A DNA stretch of 64,000 nucleotides from Siphonodentalium dalli. Its lineage: Eukaryota > Mollusca > Scaphopoda > Gadilida > Siphonodentaliidae. The DNA lies in NCBI GenBank assembly GCA_032622095.1, contig CP136066.1, positions 229,216,961-229,280,960 on the forward strand, read 5' to 3'. A model generated the notes under the pieces. That model was not told where the DNA came from, made no database searches, and saw only the letters and a list, made by a program, of their open reading frames with translations. The position numbers were made by a program, and so were the translations under genes. Positions 52,944 through 64,000 of this stretch are shown in pieces (within the stretch, counting starts at the first letter, position 1; every line of letters starts with the position of its first letter).

Positions 52944-53053
52944 ACTTTCGAGAAACACAGATGTCGACAAAGGGGTATTCGTGTATTTGCCACCTCATCC
53001 AATGACCATAATTATATTTGTTGGACGTGACATCAAATAAACATCAAGAACTT
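52944..53053. repeat. Dispersed repeat, copy 1
   Basis: TCGAGAAACA and CCAATGACCATAATTATATT through AAATAAACATCAAGAACT also occur at 63846-64000, with the middle differing. Confidence 0.85.
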
Positions 53054-53502
53054 AAAATTGTGATTGATTCTTCAATAAACATTTGGAGAAAAAAATAACT
53101 GAAAAGGAAATACTCACTCGAATATGGCCACGACGTGCCCAGCTCAGAGACGAATCACGGTGTTGGTACTGCATGATTTAGTTGTGTTGTGTTCTAAGCT
53201 GTTGGGGACAGGACATTTTATTATGTACCTTTTTATTTTCGTCTGAATGTAATTTGAATAACAACGGGAATGATGGGGGCAATGTTTGGACGACACGTCA
53301 GTGGCACCCTTGTGTTAGTCGTGAACGTGCTTGACTTTTTACTTAATTTGAATATTGTTGAATACATTAATAATTACTATGTAATTGGAGTAAACAGTCC
53401 ACGTGGCTGTTTTAGTCAAGAACAGACGCCGAAAATAAGTCCATTCAATTTCAGTGAGAAATGGTAAGGTTTATTCCCAACTTCTGATTCCTAAATCCTC
53501 AA
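53054..53502. other. Spacer without recognisable gene
   Basis: A 65-codon plus-strand frame with a hydrophobic stretch (53270-53467) has no further support. It is followed by GGTAAGGT, which resembles a splice donor, so a coding exon cannot be excluded. Confidence 0.4.
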
Positions 53503-53506
53503 TTAA

Positions 53507-53875
53507 CCCTTTACCCAACAAAACGGCCCTGTGACAATGCATTCTCTTATATATGCGAGTCGACCATAGGTCGCCTCGCATATATAAGAGAATGCATTGG
53601 CTTAACATATATTAAAAATGATAAAATTGTCAAAGAATGTAGAAAAATATTATAAAATTGTAAAAGAATGTAAGAAAAAATGGTAAAAAGTGTTAAAAAA
53701 TGAATTGTTTTTAGGCCAATGCATTCTCTTATATATGCGAGGCGACCTATGGTCGACTCGCATATATAATAGAATGCATTGACACAGGGCATAACTGTAA
53801 CTACCACAATGTGGTCAATGAGCCGGTTCCAATGATATCCATATTTGTATGGTTCTGTTGAGACAGACCCAAATT
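53507..53875. mobile_element. CCCTTTACCC MITE, copy D (inverted, one end truncated)
   Basis: TTAA at 53503-53506 is followed by CCCTTTACCCAACA. Palindromes lie at about 53534-53600 and 53715-53781. The element is in the opposite orientation to copies A-C and stops after GAGACAGACCCAA, without the second terminus. Confidence 0.85.
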
Positions 53876-54310
53876 AACAAAAGCTATTTTATTTTCTGAA
53901 CTAACGACAAGATCTCCCATTCGTTGTATAACTCTTTTATTCGTCTGGCCTCCATTTTATTAAGATACGAATACGAAATATGTGAAGGGTGCAGCTAAAA
54001 CGCTGAATCATCTGCTTATCAGCAAGTTAACATCTGGTCAGTAGATTTCCCGATTACAGTTTAACTCAATTATAACGACAGTCGGTCGTGAGTTCTGTTA
54101 ATTACACGTACTATAACTATAAGTTGTTTAATCCACTACGCGTATGGGATACCTTTTTGACCGCCCGTCATGCCCGTTCAGTAGTTCAAAATCCAGTTCA
54201 GCAGTACGGCAGTTGCAGTTCAGCAGATAATCGCGAACGCAATTGAACTCAATTATAACGAAGTTAGTAGAGCTTAGGTTGTGCAAATGACTTGTAATCG
54301 ATGGGCTATA
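53876..54310. other. Spacer with partial direct repeats
   Basis: AACTCAATTATAACGA occurs at about 54064 and 54247, and GTTCAGCAGATnnnC at 54216 recurs near 55527. The segment GTGCAAATGACTTGTAATCG recurs as ATGCAAATGACTTTTAATCG near 55589, i.e. outside the other end of the inserted element. This suggests a tandem host repeat interrupted by the insertion. Confidence 0.6.
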
Positions 54311-55446
54311 GGGTGCATTTACACTGATACAGAACTGTATACAGATCTGTATGAAGTCACGTGTCGCGCATTACTGTGATCGCAATATGATTACTAATAG
54401 TGAACGCGCGCTGATCAGTAAACTGGTAAGTGACAATTCACTACGAGTCGTTTCAGTATAGGCCAGACATAAAAATGGATCTACCATCAGCAGACAACAG
54501 CGATATGGTATGTGCCGCATGTATTTAAAGTGTATCCTTATACCACTTGATAATGGTTCGAAGAAGGAATGAAAATCGCATAGGAATACACAATAAACAA
54601 CAGTATACACAAATAGAGGCTAGAGAGCACACATATAGCTTTAGATGGAGATTCCACCAATATTTAGGAGTTCAGGTGATCAACTATATATATATATAGG
54701 TCTCCTGCTTGACACCATCTGGGCGGTGGCCATTTTGGATCTGTATGGAATGGGTATCCACCCTACAACACCCTTTATTTGACCAAATGTAGTAAAATTT
54801 CCAACTGATGACAATTCCAATGACAATGTTGACCAAATGTAGGACAATATTGTTTTATTAAATTAACTAGCAGTTTTTGACTGGCCACGGGGAGGGATCA
54901 GGACACAATCTTTCCAAGTGTCTGAAATTTCAAACCTGACACCCGCCCCCATGATAAGGTTGGAAAATTTCCAGCTGATGGCCATTCCAGCCCAAAATTT
55001 GATAAAAAGTAGGAGATTATGCAAATATTGGTCCGAAAACAATAACCCCCCCCCCCCCCAATAAAATGTTTGAAAATCAAACTACAAGATCATTTTCAAC
55101 CTATTCTTGGTTTGGAAATTACAGCTAATGTCGTGTCAGGTATGAAATTTCCAACTGTTGAACATTTTGACCAAAGTTTCCACGTCCCTGTCCGTGTTCA
55201 ATATTCGAAATACACGGGTTGAAATGACAACGAAAACTAAAACACATTCGCCAAGCCCGATTAACAATTAATCAAAACAGATTTGCCTGTCGCAGTGCTT
55301 CGGCGTTGACCGTGACGTATAGCGGACACGATTTTTGCTCACACGAACTAACACTGTTTTCTGTCTGTGTGCATTTCTATATCAACCCGTTTACACTAGT
55401 CTGCGTGTAGATCTATGTGCAGTTCTATAGCAATGTAAATGCACCC
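54311..55446. mobile_element. 1.1-kb element with GGGTGCATTTACA inverted ends
   Basis: The left end GGGTGCATTTACACTGATAC and the right end ...GCAATGTAAATGCACCC are inverted, with similarity extending about 45 bp (ACAGATCT and its complement). Short ATA sequences flank both sides. There is no coding region. Inside, a loosely repeated GGAAATTTCCA(A/G)CTGATG motif occurs four times (54780-55190). Confidence 0.7.
55046..55059. repeat. Poly-C tract
   Basis: Fourteen consecutive C residues. Confidence 0.97.
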
Positions 55447-56194
55447 ATAACCATAATTATACAGGGAGGGGAAACTACCCCAGTTCAACAGTTCAAAATC
55501 CCGTTCAGCACTTCATATGGAGCAGTTCAGCAGATTCCCATTACGCTGTTTAACTAAATTATGATGAAGTTATTCGGGTAAAGGTTATGCAAATGACTTT
55601 TAATCGATGTGACTTAACAAATACATAGAAAAAACACCATCTGACCGACATACACCCCAGTCTAGCAGTATCGTTCAAAATTTACTGCTATAGAACAGTA
55701 TGAGATATTTTCATATATTACTGGGTTAAACGTCTAGATCCTATTGTCAGTGTCTCAAAAAGTAGTCATAATTTCCTTTGGTCTAGTGATGAAACACGAA
55801 TATTTCGATTTTATCACAAACATGCATGGTGGTATAATATAAACGCAATGTATCAAAACACGAAGGAGAACCTTCAATAAATTCTCAATTTTATGAAAAT
55901 TGCCTGCATACTTTGTGGCAGTGACTTTATACCTGGATATTATATTTGGCTGTAATAATCAAGTCCACATATTCGCGAGATACTACGTGTTCTGTAACCA
56001 TGTCAACGTCTTTAACTCTATTCCATAATGTTAGTGTCGGCGCACACGATCCCGATTGTGCCCGGTTAAATCCGGCTGCCGGGCAAATCGGCCCCATATA
56101 ATCGGGAGGTCAGCGCGCACGAGTCGGATTTTCACTCCGGTCATATGCATGCTATGATCACTATAGTATATATCCATCGATCTGACATCAGGAA
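55447..56194. other. Spacer without recognisable gene
   Basis: No supported coding region. Confidence 0.45.
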
Positions 56195-57998
56195 CTTGTC
56201 ATAGTAATCGATACAAACCCAAACAAGAAATGTATTGGAGAAAGTTTGGCTGTTTGAATGCCTGTCGTCGGATTTCTATAAATATTTTTGGCAGCAACCT
56301 GTCGCATGTTGCAAGATAAATCGTTTACCAATCCGTGGATACCAAATTTATTACGATTGGACGTCGGGAAAATGACGTATTAATTGAAATAATCTCGAGG
56401 GGTATAAACCCCAAATAACCCCACTATAATAGATATATTTCGGAAGAGTGTTTATTACGGGAGTTTATCATTGCGCACTACAATAAGGGCTGTGTTTAGA
56501 TGACTTTTGTGGGTTTTCTATAAACATTTTAGAGGCAGATTTTTGAACATTGCATGCAAGCTCTTTATCTGGACGATTCATGGGTATTAAATTGATTACG
56601 ATCGGACATCAGGAACTCGTCATATTAATCGATACAAATCCAAACTACAAATGTATTGGTCGAAAGTTTGGCTGTGTTTGCATGCCTGTCGTCGGATTTC
56701 TATAAATAATTTTAACGGCAACCTTTTGTATGTTACAAGATAAATATTTTACCAATATATCCTTCCAAATATATAACAATTGGACGTCGGGAACATGACG
56801 TACTAATAGAAATAATTTCGAGGGGTATAAACCGCAAATAACCCCACCAGATATATTTCGGAAGACAGTTTATTACGGGAGTTTATCATTGCGCACTACA
56901 ATACGGGCTGTGTTTAGCTGACTTTTGTGGCTATTTTATAAACATTTTAGCGGCAAATTTTGTATGTTGCCAGTTCAGTCTCTGGCCGATTCATGGGTAT
57001 GAAATTTATGATATTCGGAATTCGGGAACTTGTCATATTAATCGATACAAACCCAAACTAGAAATGTATTTGGTCGAAAGTTTCGCTGTGTTTGAATGCC
57101 TGTCGTCGGATTTCTATAAATATTTTTGGCAGCAACCTGTCGCATGTTGCAAGATAAATCTTTTACCAATCCGTGGATACACAAATTATTACGATTAGAC
57201 GTCGGGAATATGACTTACTAATTGAAATAATCTCGAGGGGTATAAACCTCAAATAACCCCACCAGATATATTTCGGAAGACAGTTTATTGCGCACTACAA
57301 TACGATCGAAAATTTGGCTGTGTTTGAATGCGTGTCGTCGGATTTCTATAAATATTTTAACGGCAACCTTTTGCGTGTTTCAAGATCAATCTTTTACCAA
57401 TCAGCGGATACCAAATTTATTACGATTGGACATCGGGAAAATGACTTACTAATTGAAATAATCGGAAGACAGTTTATTACGGGAGTTTATCATTGCGCAC
57501 TACAATACGGGCTGTGTTTATGTGACTTTTGTGGCTTTTCTATAAACATTTTAGCGGCAACTTTTTGTATGTTGCAAGTTCAGTCTCTGATTCATTGGTA
57601 TGCAATTTATGACGATCGGACATCGGAAACTTGTCATATTAATCGATACAACCCCAAACTTGAAATGTATTGGTCGAAACTTTGGCTGTGTTTGAATGCC
57701 TGTCGTCGGATTTCTATAAATAGTTTAGCGGCAACGTTTTGCGTGTTGCAAAATAAATATTTTACCAATCAGTGGATACCAAATATATCACGATTGAACG
57801 TCGGAACCATGGCATACTAATTGAGATAATCTCGAGGGGTATAAACCTCAATTAACCCCACTAGATATATTTCGGAAGACAGCTTATTACGGGAGTTTAT
57901 CATTGTGCACTACAATACGGGCTGTGTTTAGGTGACTTTTGTGGGTTTTCTATTATTATATTAGAAGCAAATTTTTGTATGTTACAAGATCAGTCACT
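56195..57998. repeat. About 430-bp satellite array, left part
   Basis: Repeated landmarks are TGTTTGAATGCCTGTCGTCG, ACCAATCCGTGGATACCAAA, GAGGGGTATAAACC, GGAAGACAGTTTATTACGGG and TCATATTAATCGATACAAAC. The full period is about 415-435 bp, with internally deleted units of 230-370 bp. Open frames such as 57314-57820 are by-products of the repeat. Confidence 0.9.
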
Positions 57999-60248
57999 GG
58001 GCCTATATATATACTATAGAATACATTTTTTGTAATATCATCGTTAATTTGTGATTTACTAATTTTGTAATACATATTTTGTGTTCTATACTATTCGACT
58101 GTATTTCTATCAGTGTATTTCTTTCATTGTAGTTGAAACTAAACATATGCCCAAAACTCTTTATATGCCAAATATATTGACATGTAATGACTTATATGAT
58201 CTTTTTTGGCGAACCATCTATATACCGGGATTCACTTGACTGGAAGTTCTTTGCATGTGGTGGAGAAAAAGGGGCCTGAAAGTTTCATCTGTGCATGTTT
58301 CCATAGTACTCGAACGCTACAGCTTTGTAATATGTAAAACATCACAATACGGAATGATAAAGTACTGACTAAGCGGGTTCTATTGTACAGCAATAATACC
58401 ATTTTTGTAAAAAAAATCATTATTAGATTACAACTGCATATGAGTTTCCACGTCGTGTTCGCGACCATTTTCCGTTCGGATAATGGTGATTGCGATTAGC
58501 TGGGTACATGTTCTTTGTAATGCGGTCACCGAATATCAATTGTTAACCCATTGAAATGGTTTACGCTCATTAGAGTTGAAAGGAGATAGCCATGTCAGCG
58601 GCCTAGATTTAAATTATGAATGGAATTAAAGAGTTACAGTAAATTGTCGGGCTTGGACTCTTTGTGTGAAGATACACGGATACGGTGAATCGGGGGTGGT
58701 GGCATTTCGTGTTGAAACAGTCACTGATAATTTCAGGCTAAGTTGCGTTAAGAATCGGTAGACCCCAAAGTTTTACCATGACATTATGCAACCTATTTGA
58801 ACCGCATGGTATTTGTGTGCTCAAGAAGTTTGCGTTCACCTTGAGGTCTAGACAATTTAATTTGGCCAACAGTGCCGTACATAATATTCCAAGAGTGAAT
58901 TCTTAGAAAAATTCGGGGTCCCCTGATCCTTAACGGCCCACTTAATTTTCGAATCACCAGATCACATTATACACAACATATTCCATATTATATACCATTT
59001 GAAAGAGGAAGCTCCAACATATTGTATTATTAACATATCCGGTCAAATAAACTGGGAACATGTTGTTTCTGTTGAGGTACCAATGTGTGTCCTGTATTTA
59101 ATTTTGATCCGGACTGTACTATAAAGTCTATTATACTCAATGGAAGGGGAATAACTCTATCTCTTAGTTTGAATTCTGATGAATTCTGGGTTGACAATGG
59201 GGGGTGGGGTCTTGGAATGAATCTATATCACTTGGTGGACAGTCCTAGGCCACAGCTGCTTCTTATCCTGGTGGAATATATATTTTTTTGTTTCCTCTTC
59301 CAAATGGTATATAATATGGAATATTCAATAATGTTACCTGGATATTCGAAAATTAAGTGGGCCTTTAACTTACCAATGTAGTTGTGCGTGTTGGTTATAA
59401 ACGAAATGTCATATGTTTACCTAAATTCAGCCGCTTATTTGGGTATAAATTAAGTATAGGTATAGTTTAAGTAGATGGTGCTATATATAGGCCTATGTTT
59501 TAAAATCGAGGTTGGATTTCCCCGGAGACCCTGGACGAGGGAGTGTTTGTCCACATTGGAATTTCCAAAGAATACCCATCCTTGACACAGGTCGAAAATG
59601 CCAAGTCCGAGAACAGCCATCGCAACCCCATCACGGGTTGAATTTTTCCAGCTGCATGGTACCTCAAACTTGTCAACATATGAAGGTCTAGATGTTGCAA
59701 CTAATATTTCAGCCACTGCCCATGCACAAAGCTTGCAAGACAAATCAGGTTCCACCCGTGGTAATATTGCTATATAAAGTTGATGTGGCCATTTGAAGGG
59801 CAACCAATATGTGTGTTTGCCGACCATTTTCGACAAACCGCTAAGAAACATGTGACATAAAACATCTGAAAATGGTAAGTATATATTCCACATGACACCG
59901 AACGAATTACATTTCACCGTGCGCAATTGTGGTCAAAATAACCCAAGTATCGAAATTAGTCACACATAATGTACCTTTATTCATCAACTAAATCACCCAC
60001 CAACTGACACAAATAGGCATTGCCATTTCATTCGCATTTATCATTAGAGTAATTTCCCTTGACAAAATCACAAAAGTTTAGATGTGCATTTAACGAACGG
60101 TGGTCGGTAGTACTCGATTTGCCGTCTTTTTGTGATTTACAAGAAATCGCGTTCACTGTTAAATTACAGTGGTCTATAGTACTCGACACCTTCTGTATGG
60201 CTCACATAAGCCTGCTATTACAAAAATTGTATTCTATAGTATAGGCCC
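57999..60248. mobile_element. 2.25-kb element inserted in the satellite array
   Basis: The ends GGGCCTATATATATACTATA...GAATACA and TGTATTCTATAGTATAGGCC are inverted. Precisely at these ends the satellite unit (CAGTCTCTGGCCGATTCATG) is interrupted and resumes, with CT repeated on both sides. No transposase is recognised; a 158-codon minus-strand frame (59450-59926) has no known motif. It harbours a nested MITE at 58934-59364. Confidence 0.8.
58934..59364. mobile_element. 431-bp TTAA-flanked MITE nested in the 2.25-kb element
   Basis: TTAA (58930-58933) is followed by CGGCCCACTTAATTTTCGAA. At the right ATTCGAAAATTAAGTGGGCC precedes T and TTAA (59365-59368). The inverted arms extend inward (ATTCCATATTATATACCATT and its complement). 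Confidence 0.82.
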
Positions 60249-62460
60249 CTGGCCGATTCATGGGTATGAAATTTATGACGATCGGACATCGGGAACTTGT
60301 CATATTAATCGATACAATCCCAAACATGAAATATATTGGTCGATAGTTTGGCTGCGTTTGAATGCCTGTCGTCGGATTTATATAAATATTTTAACGGAAA
60401 CCTTTTGTCTGTTGCAAGGTAAATCCGTGGATACGAAATTTATTAAAATTGGAGCGGGAACATGACGTATTAATTGAAATAATCTCGAGCGGTATAAACC
60501 TCAAATAACCCCACTATAATAGATATATTTCGGAAGAGTTTATTACGGGAGTGTATCATTGCGCACTGCAATACGGGCTGTGTTTAGGTAACTTTTGTGG
60601 GGTTTTTTATAAACATTTTACAGCAAAATATCGCCTATTGCAAATTCAGTCTCTGGCCGATTCATGGATATGAAATTTATTACTATCGGACATCTGGAAC
60701 TTGTCATATTAATCGATACAAACCCAAACAAGAAATGTATTGGTCGAAAGTTTGGCTGTGTTTGAATACCTGTCGTCGGATTTCTATAAATATTTTACCA
60801 ATCCGTGGATACAAAATTTATTCTGATTGGACGTCGGGCACATGGCGTACTAATTGAAATAATCTCGATGGGTATAAACCTCAAATAACCCCACTAGATA
60901 TATTTCGGAAGACAGTTTATTACGGGAGTTTATCATTGCGCACTACAATACGGGCTGTGTTTAGGTGACTTTTGTGGCTTTTCTATAAACATTTTAGCGG
61001 CAAATTTTTGCCTATTGAAAATTCAGTCTCTGGCCGATTCATGGGTATGAAATTTATTACGATCGGACATCGGGAACTTGTCATATTAATCGATACAAAC
61101 CGAAACAAGAAATGTGTAGGTCGATAGTTTGGCCGTGTTTGAATGCCTGTCGTCGGATATTTATAAATATATTTACCCGCAAACTTTTGCATTTTGCAAC
61201 ATAAATCTTATATTATACCAATCAGTGGATACCGAATTTTTTACGATTGGACGTCGGGAACATGGCGTACTAATTGAAATACTCGCGAGGGGTATAAACC
61301 CCAAATAACCCCACCAGATATATTTCGGAAGACAGTTTATTAAGGAGTTTATCATTGCGCATAACAATACGGTCGAAAGTTTGGCTGTGTTTGAATGCCT
61401 GTCGTCGTATTTCTAATCTCGAGGGGTATAAACCCCAAATAACCTCACTAGTTATATTCCGGAAGACAGTTTATTACGGGAGTTTATCATTGTTTACTAC
61501 AATACGGGCTGTGTCTAGGTAACTTTTGTGGGTTTTCTATAAACAATTTTTATCGGCAAAATTTTGGATGTGGCAAGTTCAGTCTCTGGACGATTCATGG
61601 GTATGATATTTATGACGATCGGACATCGGGAACTTGTCATATTAATCGATACAAACCGAAACAACAAATGTATTTAGCCGCAATCTTTTCCATTTTGCAA
61701 GATAAATCTTTTACCAATCCGTGGATACCAAATTTATTACGATTGGATGTCGGAAACATACTAATTGAAATACTCTCGAGGGGTATAAACCCCAAATAAC
61801 CCCACCAGAGTTTATAATTGCGGACTACAATACATTCGAAAGTTTGGCTGTGTTTGAATGCCTGTCGTCGGATTTCTAATCTCGAGGGGTAATAACCCCA
61901 ATAACCCCACAAGATATATTTCGGAAGACAGTTTATTACGGGAGTTTATCATTGCGCACTACAATACGGCTGTGTTTAGGTGACTTTTGTGGGTTTTCTT
62001 TAAACAATTTTAACGGCAAATTTTTGGATGTGGCAAGTTCAGTCTGGCCGATTCATGGGTATGAAATTTATTACGATCGGTCATCGGGAACTTGTCATAT
62101 TAATCGATACAAACCAAAACAAAAAATGCATTGGTCGGTAGTTTGGCTGTGTTTGAATGCCTGTCATCGGATTTATATAACTATTTTTATCCGCAACCTT
62201 TTGCATGTTGCAAGAAATACCTTTTACCAATCCGTGGATACCAAATTTATTACGATTGGACGTCGGTAACATGACATACTAATTGAAATACTCTCGAAGG
62301 TTATAAACCCCAAATAACCCCACCAGATATATTTTGGAAGACAGTTTATTTCGGGAGTTTATCATTGCGCACTACAATACGGTCGAAAGTTTGGCTGTGT
62401 TTGAATGCCTGTCGTCAGATTCATGGGTATGAAATTTATTACGACCGGACATCAGGAACT
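60249..62460. repeat. About 430-bp satellite array, right part
   Basis: This continues the array at 56195-57998 with the same landmarks. Units are more often internally deleted (spacings of about 250-460 bp). The last unit ends near ACATCAGGAACTTGA at 62462. Confidence 0.9.
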
Positions 62461-63228
62461 TGAGAATTCTGTGGGGAAAAAAATTTCCATTGAATATCAT
62501 ATATATCGCGCAAAAATACATTAAAAATAATAATATAATTCATGCGCAAATTATCACACGGTGTGTGTTGTAGTCAGTACCATTTACGAACAAACCCGTC
62601 GTTGACAACAGAATCGACGCGGCAGTTAGTGTAATTAGCTTGAAACTTCGAGTGGGGTTGATACCCCTCGAGCTCTATACAGAGGGGTATCGCGTTTTTG
62701 CACAATGTTCGCGTCATGAAAAGTTCGAGAAACGCTGATTTGGACAACGTGCACATTAAGTCAATCAAGCTATGTATATTAAGGGGTTCGCCAAATTACA
62801 ATGATAAATTACTTTAGAAAACATTGTCAATAGATTGCTCTTACACGTTTTAAGATATCGAACTGAAATTTGGTAGTGAGGAGTTTTTCGACGCGCTGAA
62901 TTCGATGGAATTGTCACTGGGTTACTCCGAGGGCCCAAAATGTGTCATTGACGTGGTACATATAGCTGCATGTACCACACGAACTGGAAACTAGAATATG
63001 CCGCACAGCGATAGTACGATTGTTATAGAACGGAAATTTTTTGATTTTCAAATTGTTTTCAGTTTTGTCTTTCCAATATTGAATAATCAAAGTAAATAAC
63101 TAGTTAGAGTAAATGATGGTTTTGTCCCCCAGGAAACCTGCACATAGCTATGCGTTTCCCAAGGTAGCCTGGCACTGAATGAGTTGAAGATCATATTAGA
63201 TTGTAGACATTAAACATTAACATGAAAG
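62461..63228. other. Spacer without recognisable gene
   Basis: A small hairpin, GATACCCCTCGAGCTC...GAGGGGTATC, lies at 62659-62690. ATATCGAACTGAAATTTGGT near 62855 loosely resembles the end of the 122-bp repeat at the window start. No gene is supported. Confidence 0.5.
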
Positions 63229-63768
63229 ACCCTGTGCCAATGCATTCTCTAATATATGCGAGTCGACCATATGTCGCCTCGCATATATAAGAGAATGCAT
63301 TGGCATAACAAGTTTTTATCATTTGTTATTATATTTTACAATTTTTTACAATTTTAATAATTTTTTCTTATATTCTTTAACAATTTAATAATTTCACCCA
63401 TACAGAGCCCCAAACAAACATGAGCAGACGACATTCAGTACACATGCTTCTATATGTTTGGGGCTCCCTGCAGGGAAATCTAAGTTTTATAATTTATAAT
63501 TTTATAATTTTATAATTTCACCCATACAGAGCCCCAGACAAACATGAGCAGACGACACTCAGTACACATACTTCTATATATGTTTGGGGCTCACTGCATG
63601 GTTATTCACACTCTTTTATATTTTTTTATTTTATGTCCTAAAAATTGTTAAAGAATGTAAGAACAATTTATAAAAAAAAAACCAATTGTTAGGCCAATGC
63701 ATTCTCTTATATATGCGAGGCGACCTATAGTCGACTCGCATATATAAGAGAATGCATTGGCACAGGGT
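63229..63768. mobile_element. Foldback element with paired palindromes, copy 2
   Basis: The ends are ACCCTGTGCC and GGCACAGGGT. Palindromes lie at 63237-63303 and 63694-63760. Two short GAGCAGACGACA(C/T)-core hairpins lie inside (about 63397-63472 and 63521-63603), separated by TTATAATTTATAATTTTATA. It is the most complete copy in the window. Confidence 0.88.
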
Positions 63769-63845
63769 CAAATATTAACGCATATAATTAATTGAGCGCC
63801 ACCGCGACGAAGTCTGGAATAAAAATGTTATGATTTCTTACACTG

Positions 63846-64000
63846 TCGAGAAACAGAGTTGGGAAAAAGTCTACTGTTGGTCCGACCCCCCTGCTGCTCT
63901 TCAGCAATAGCTCTATATGGCTTATACGTATATTTGTCACCTCATTCAATGACCATAATTATATTTGTTGGACGTGACATCAAATAAACATCAAGAACAT
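63846..64000. repeat. Dispersed repeat, copy 2 (cut by the window end)
   Basis: It matches 52944-53053 at both ends (TCGAGAAACA and CAATGACCATAATTATATTT through AAATAAACATCAAGAAC). Confidence 0.8.

Noticed and set aside
57314-57820. 168-codon plus-strand ORF
   Set aside because: It lies wholly within satellite units, and parts of it recur with frameshifts in other units.
59450-59926. 158-codon minus-strand ORF inside the 2.25-kb element
   Set aside because: Considered as a transposase fragment, but no DDE/D, zinc-finger or other signature is visible.

Overview
The window is eukaryotic, most likely from a metazoan invertebrate. It is AT-rich and repeat-dense, with spliceosomal introns, TATA boxes, AATAAA signals, decayed non-LTR retrotransposons, TTAA-flanked MITEs and long minisatellites. 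I cannot name the species.

The centrepiece is an almost complete Polinton/Maverick (19313-34034, 14,722 bp) with about 130-bp terminal inverted repeats and a perfect 6-bp target duplication (AATATC). It sits inside a 41-bp minisatellite whose copies flank both ends. Left to right it carries: a four-exon gene for a small acidic protein (minus); a tandem PC4/SUB1-like protein (minus); an eight-exon protein-primed DNA polymerase B with one amber stop (plus); a packaging ATPase and two small ORFs (plus); then, convergent on the minus strand, the major capsid protein, a Lys-rich 73-aa ORF, the minor capsid protein, a chromodomain integrase and a 170-aa protein that reads as a two-repeat TATA-binding protein. 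No adenain-type protease is visible. The TBP-like and PC4-like genes, with TATAAATAG-type boxes at the element's promoters, suggest that it encodes part of its own transcription-initiation machinery. Within each strand block the ORFs overlap or nearly touch (TGATG, ATGA, TAATG), as in compact virus genomes.

Left of the Polinton: a 122-bp tandem repeat (1-810); mostly featureless DNA with an (AG)n tract and a retrotransposon C-terminal fragment (to 3540); a 36-bp minisatellite; a huge 63-bp minisatellite (3880-14650) with a 2.75-2.80 kb higher-order duplication; a candidate terminal host exon (14684-14778); a 2.24-kb giant imperfect palindrome; a 21-bp minisatellite; and a 160-bp perfect-type hairpin.

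Right of the Polinton the DNA is a mosaic. It holds a 53-bp minisatellite, a candidate signal-peptide exon, several broken non-LTR reverse transcriptase pieces, at least four copies of a TTAA (once TTAT) bounded MITE carrying two 67-bp palindromes, longer foldback elements built from the same palindrome, further MITEs, a cluster of hairpin repeats (49.2-53.0 kb), and a roughly 430-bp satellite array (56.2-62.5 kb) interrupted by a 2.25-kb element with inverted ends. No complete host gene is recognisable.
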